7,444 bases of DNA from NCBI GenBank assembly GCA_003641555.1, contig QNAT01000052.1, forward strand, positions 1-7,444, given 5' to 3'. Both the position numbers and the translations under genes were made by a program. How positions within the stretch are numbered: the first letter of the stretch is position 1; every line of letters starts with the position of its first letter. This DNA is from Thermotoga sp. GTDB lineage: Bacteria > Thermotogota > Thermotogae > B3-G13. The notes beneath the pieces were generated by a model. That model ran no database searches, had not been told where the DNA came from, and saw only the letters and a list, made by a program, of their open reading frames with translations. Shown here piece by piece: positions 6,743-7,444 of the stretch.

Positions 6743-6773
6743 ATTCTACCATAATTTATACTGGATGTGTCAA
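6743..6773 (-). promoter_or_regulatory. Sigma70-type promoter of the wtp-mob-moe operon
   Basis: A perfect -35 TTGACA (6773-6768) is followed after 19 bases by TAGAAT (6748-6743), which has a TGG just before it and so fits an extended -10 (TGnTAnAAT). Transcription would start near 6737-6735, right at the first base of the helix that closes the leader RNA, giving a 5' leader of about 240 bases. The 19-base spacer is slightly long; the extended -10 could compensate. Confidence 0.65.
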
Positions 6774-6953
6774 CAAAGGAATGGCTGCCCTAAAATCCCA
6801 TATAGAAACCAAAAAGAGGATAAACCCATAAAATTCGTCTGCACTCTTTCAAAAATTCAATAAAACTCCGAAATCATCTCAGCAAATATTCATTATTTTT
6901 GACAAAATCGACAAATTCCCAAACGTTATTCCCTCCTCTTCTCAAAAGGGCCT
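6774..6953. other. AT-rich spacer without a convincing gene
   Basis: This stretch between the operon promoter and the transposase remnant carries no open frame with a ribosome binding site and recognisable product. On the minus strand one frame reads NNVWEFVDFVKNNEYLLR, a stop, then FRSFIEFLKECRRILW, ending in a stop near 6790. It could be a decayed coding stretch but matches nothing I know. GAGGAGGG at about 6937-6930 is a ribosome-binding-like sequence leading only to very short frames. Confidence 0.4.
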
Positions 6954-7339
6954 TTAAATGCCATTCATCTTTCTCTCTTTTTCACCTCCTTTTTCCGATC
7001 CTAACCGAATCCAGGGGGCAAGACATCGCCTGTTCCTATCACATAACGTTGTTATGTGCCTCACAATAATCGAATACATCTGCCTACTGTCTGACCTCAA
7101 ATATTTCAACGTCAGTCCGAGTCTTTTTAACTTCTCCGCACAGGCAGGTTTGAGAAATGCAAGTGCCCTCCCTGCAGGATGAATTGCCAGGGAGACCTTC
7201 CTCTGTTGGAACCAGGTGGAGGGAATCTGTCCTTCACGAATGCCTCTAAACCTATGTTGCGAATGAAATCATGAACTAAGAGTAAACTCCCGAATGGAGT
7301 GACTTCCATTTTTGCCCTCTTCAGGTGTATGATCTTCAT
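6954..7339 (-). pseudogene. Degraded insertion-sequence transposase, IS1380-like
   Basis: An ATG at 7339, preceded by AGGAGG at ideal spacing, opens a frame reading MKIIHLKRAKMEVTPFGSLL, then DFIRNIGLEAFVKDRFPPPGSNRG, a pattern I associate with the N-terminus of IS1380-family transposases (GGLLL, then LPPPGSNRGY.P). The frame breaks into unrelated residues after about residue 50 and stops at 7127. In a second frame comes KLKRLGLTLKYLRSDS (about 7132-7085), in a third ADVFDYCEAHNNV (about 7083-7045), and after one more shift VIGTGD (about 7042-7025); together these resemble the 'RSDSA.YQADVF.YCE..N..FVIGTD.D' catalytic-core segment with its DDE-type Asp. About 150 residues between the two parts are missing, so there was an internal deletion plus at least two frameshifts. 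It cannot make a working transposase. The family name rests on motif memory; another DDE transposase family is possible. Confidence 0.6.
7040..7058. repeat. Perfect 8-bp inverted repeat inside the transposase remnant
   Basis: CACATAAC and GTTATGTG flank the trinucleotide GTT. The site coincides with one of the frame disruptions in the transposase remnant (between the residues NNV and VIGTGD), so it may have arisen with that rearrangement or could act as a small hairpin or dyad binding site. Confidence 0.5.
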
Positions 7340-7345
7340 GAGAAA

Positions 7346-7389
7346 AACCTCCTGTTTGTTAGGTATATTATACACGAAACCAGGAGGTT
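7346..7389 (-). repeat. Inverted repeat masking the transposase ribosome binding site
   Basis: On the minus strand AACCTCCTG (7389-7381) is an exact inverted repeat of CAGGAGGTT (7354-7346), and with G.U and A.U pairs the stem reaches about 12 pairs. The second arm contains the AGGAGG used for the transposase ATG at 7339. Transcripts entering from outside would carry both arms and hide the ribosome binding site. Transcripts begun at the -10 inside the loop would lack the first arm. The same repeat could belong to the terminal region of the insertion sequence. Confidence 0.6.
7367..7372 (-). promoter_or_regulatory. Likely -10 element of the transposase promoter
   Basis: TATAAT, preceded by TG, lies in the loop between the two arms of the inverted repeat. 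Transcription would start near 7360, leaving only the 3' arm in the message. I see no good -35 element at the right distance upstream, so the promoter may be weak or rely on the TG-extended -10. Confidence 0.4.
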
Positions 7390-7427
7390 CTTTTTTATAA
7401 CGAGTAATTTCCCATCATATATCTCCT

Positions 7428-7444
7428 TTCACCCAATGGGTGAA
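7428..7444. repeat. Near-perfect palindrome at the window edge
   Basis: TTCACCCA and TGGGTGAA flank a single central A. It could be an operator dyad for a dimeric regulator, the end of a hairpin, or part of a second repeat that continues beyond the window. No T-run is visible inside the window, so a terminator cannot be judged. Confidence 0.45.

Noticed and set aside
6780..6950. Possible small protein NNVWEFVDFVKNNEYLLR with continuation after a stop
   Set aside because: The frame has an internal stop and no start with a ribosome binding site; composition is compatible with random AT-rich sequence.
7021..7200. Programmed frameshift making a full transposase from several frames
   Set aside because: At least two shifts and a gap of about 150 missing residues are needed, so decay by deletion is the simpler explanation.

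Overview
The window looks like a bacterial chromosome fragment of fairly low GC, dominated by one minus-strand operon for uptake of tungstate or molybdate and its insertion into the pterin cofactor. Read 5' to 3' on the minus strand, the order is: sigma70-type promoter (6773-6743), long structured leader with a riboswitch-like RNA (6736-6601), a terminator-like hairpin (6599-6546), wtpA (6493-5504), wtpB (5472-4729, probably starting earlier), wtpC (4717-3671), a 144-base gap holding a folded element (3660-3580), a mobB-like GTPase (3526-2912), moeA (2898-1591), and a second moeA fused to a periplasmic-binding-protein-like domain (1572 to beyond base 1). Gaps between most genes are 11-31 bases with Shine-Dalgarno sequences, so co-transcription is very likely.

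How the genes fit together: WtpA is an exported oxyanion-binding protein, WtpB the membrane channel subunit and WtpC the ATPase of an importer of the WtpABC type, best known from archaea and highly selective for tungstate. The MobB-like protein and the two MoeA proteins act in the cytoplasm. MoeA inserts the metal into adenylylated molybdopterin, and MobB assists nucleotide attachment to the cofactor. The pairing of a plain MoeA with a MoeA-PBP fusion suggests a split of labour between metals or between metal delivery and insertion (inference).

The organism is probably an anaerobic bacterium that makes tungsten or molybdenum enzymes. Strong Shine-Dalgarno sites, GTG starts, a TTGACA/TAGAAT promoter, a riboswitch-like leader and a signal-peptidase-I-type signal on WtpA argue for bacterium over archaeon, although the transporter is of an archaeal type. 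I cannot name a genus. No ModE-type regulator gene is seen in the window, so the leader RNA is the most likely control.

The right end (6954-7444) is an insertion-sequence remnant: a transposase start with an intact ribosome binding site, then frameshifts and a large internal deletion, resembling the IS1380 family. Its start region has an inverted repeat that would mask the ribosome binding site in read-through transcripts.

The main discovery candidate is the wtpA leader. It contains a perfect GAAA-capped hairpin, a second long hairpin, purine-rich unpaired segments, and a downstream segment that copies the aptamer's 5' strand (GATGTCTT..GAG..TTACC) and runs into the terminator stem. That is the layout expected of a strand-exchange riboswitch, plausibly of the Moco/Tuco class.
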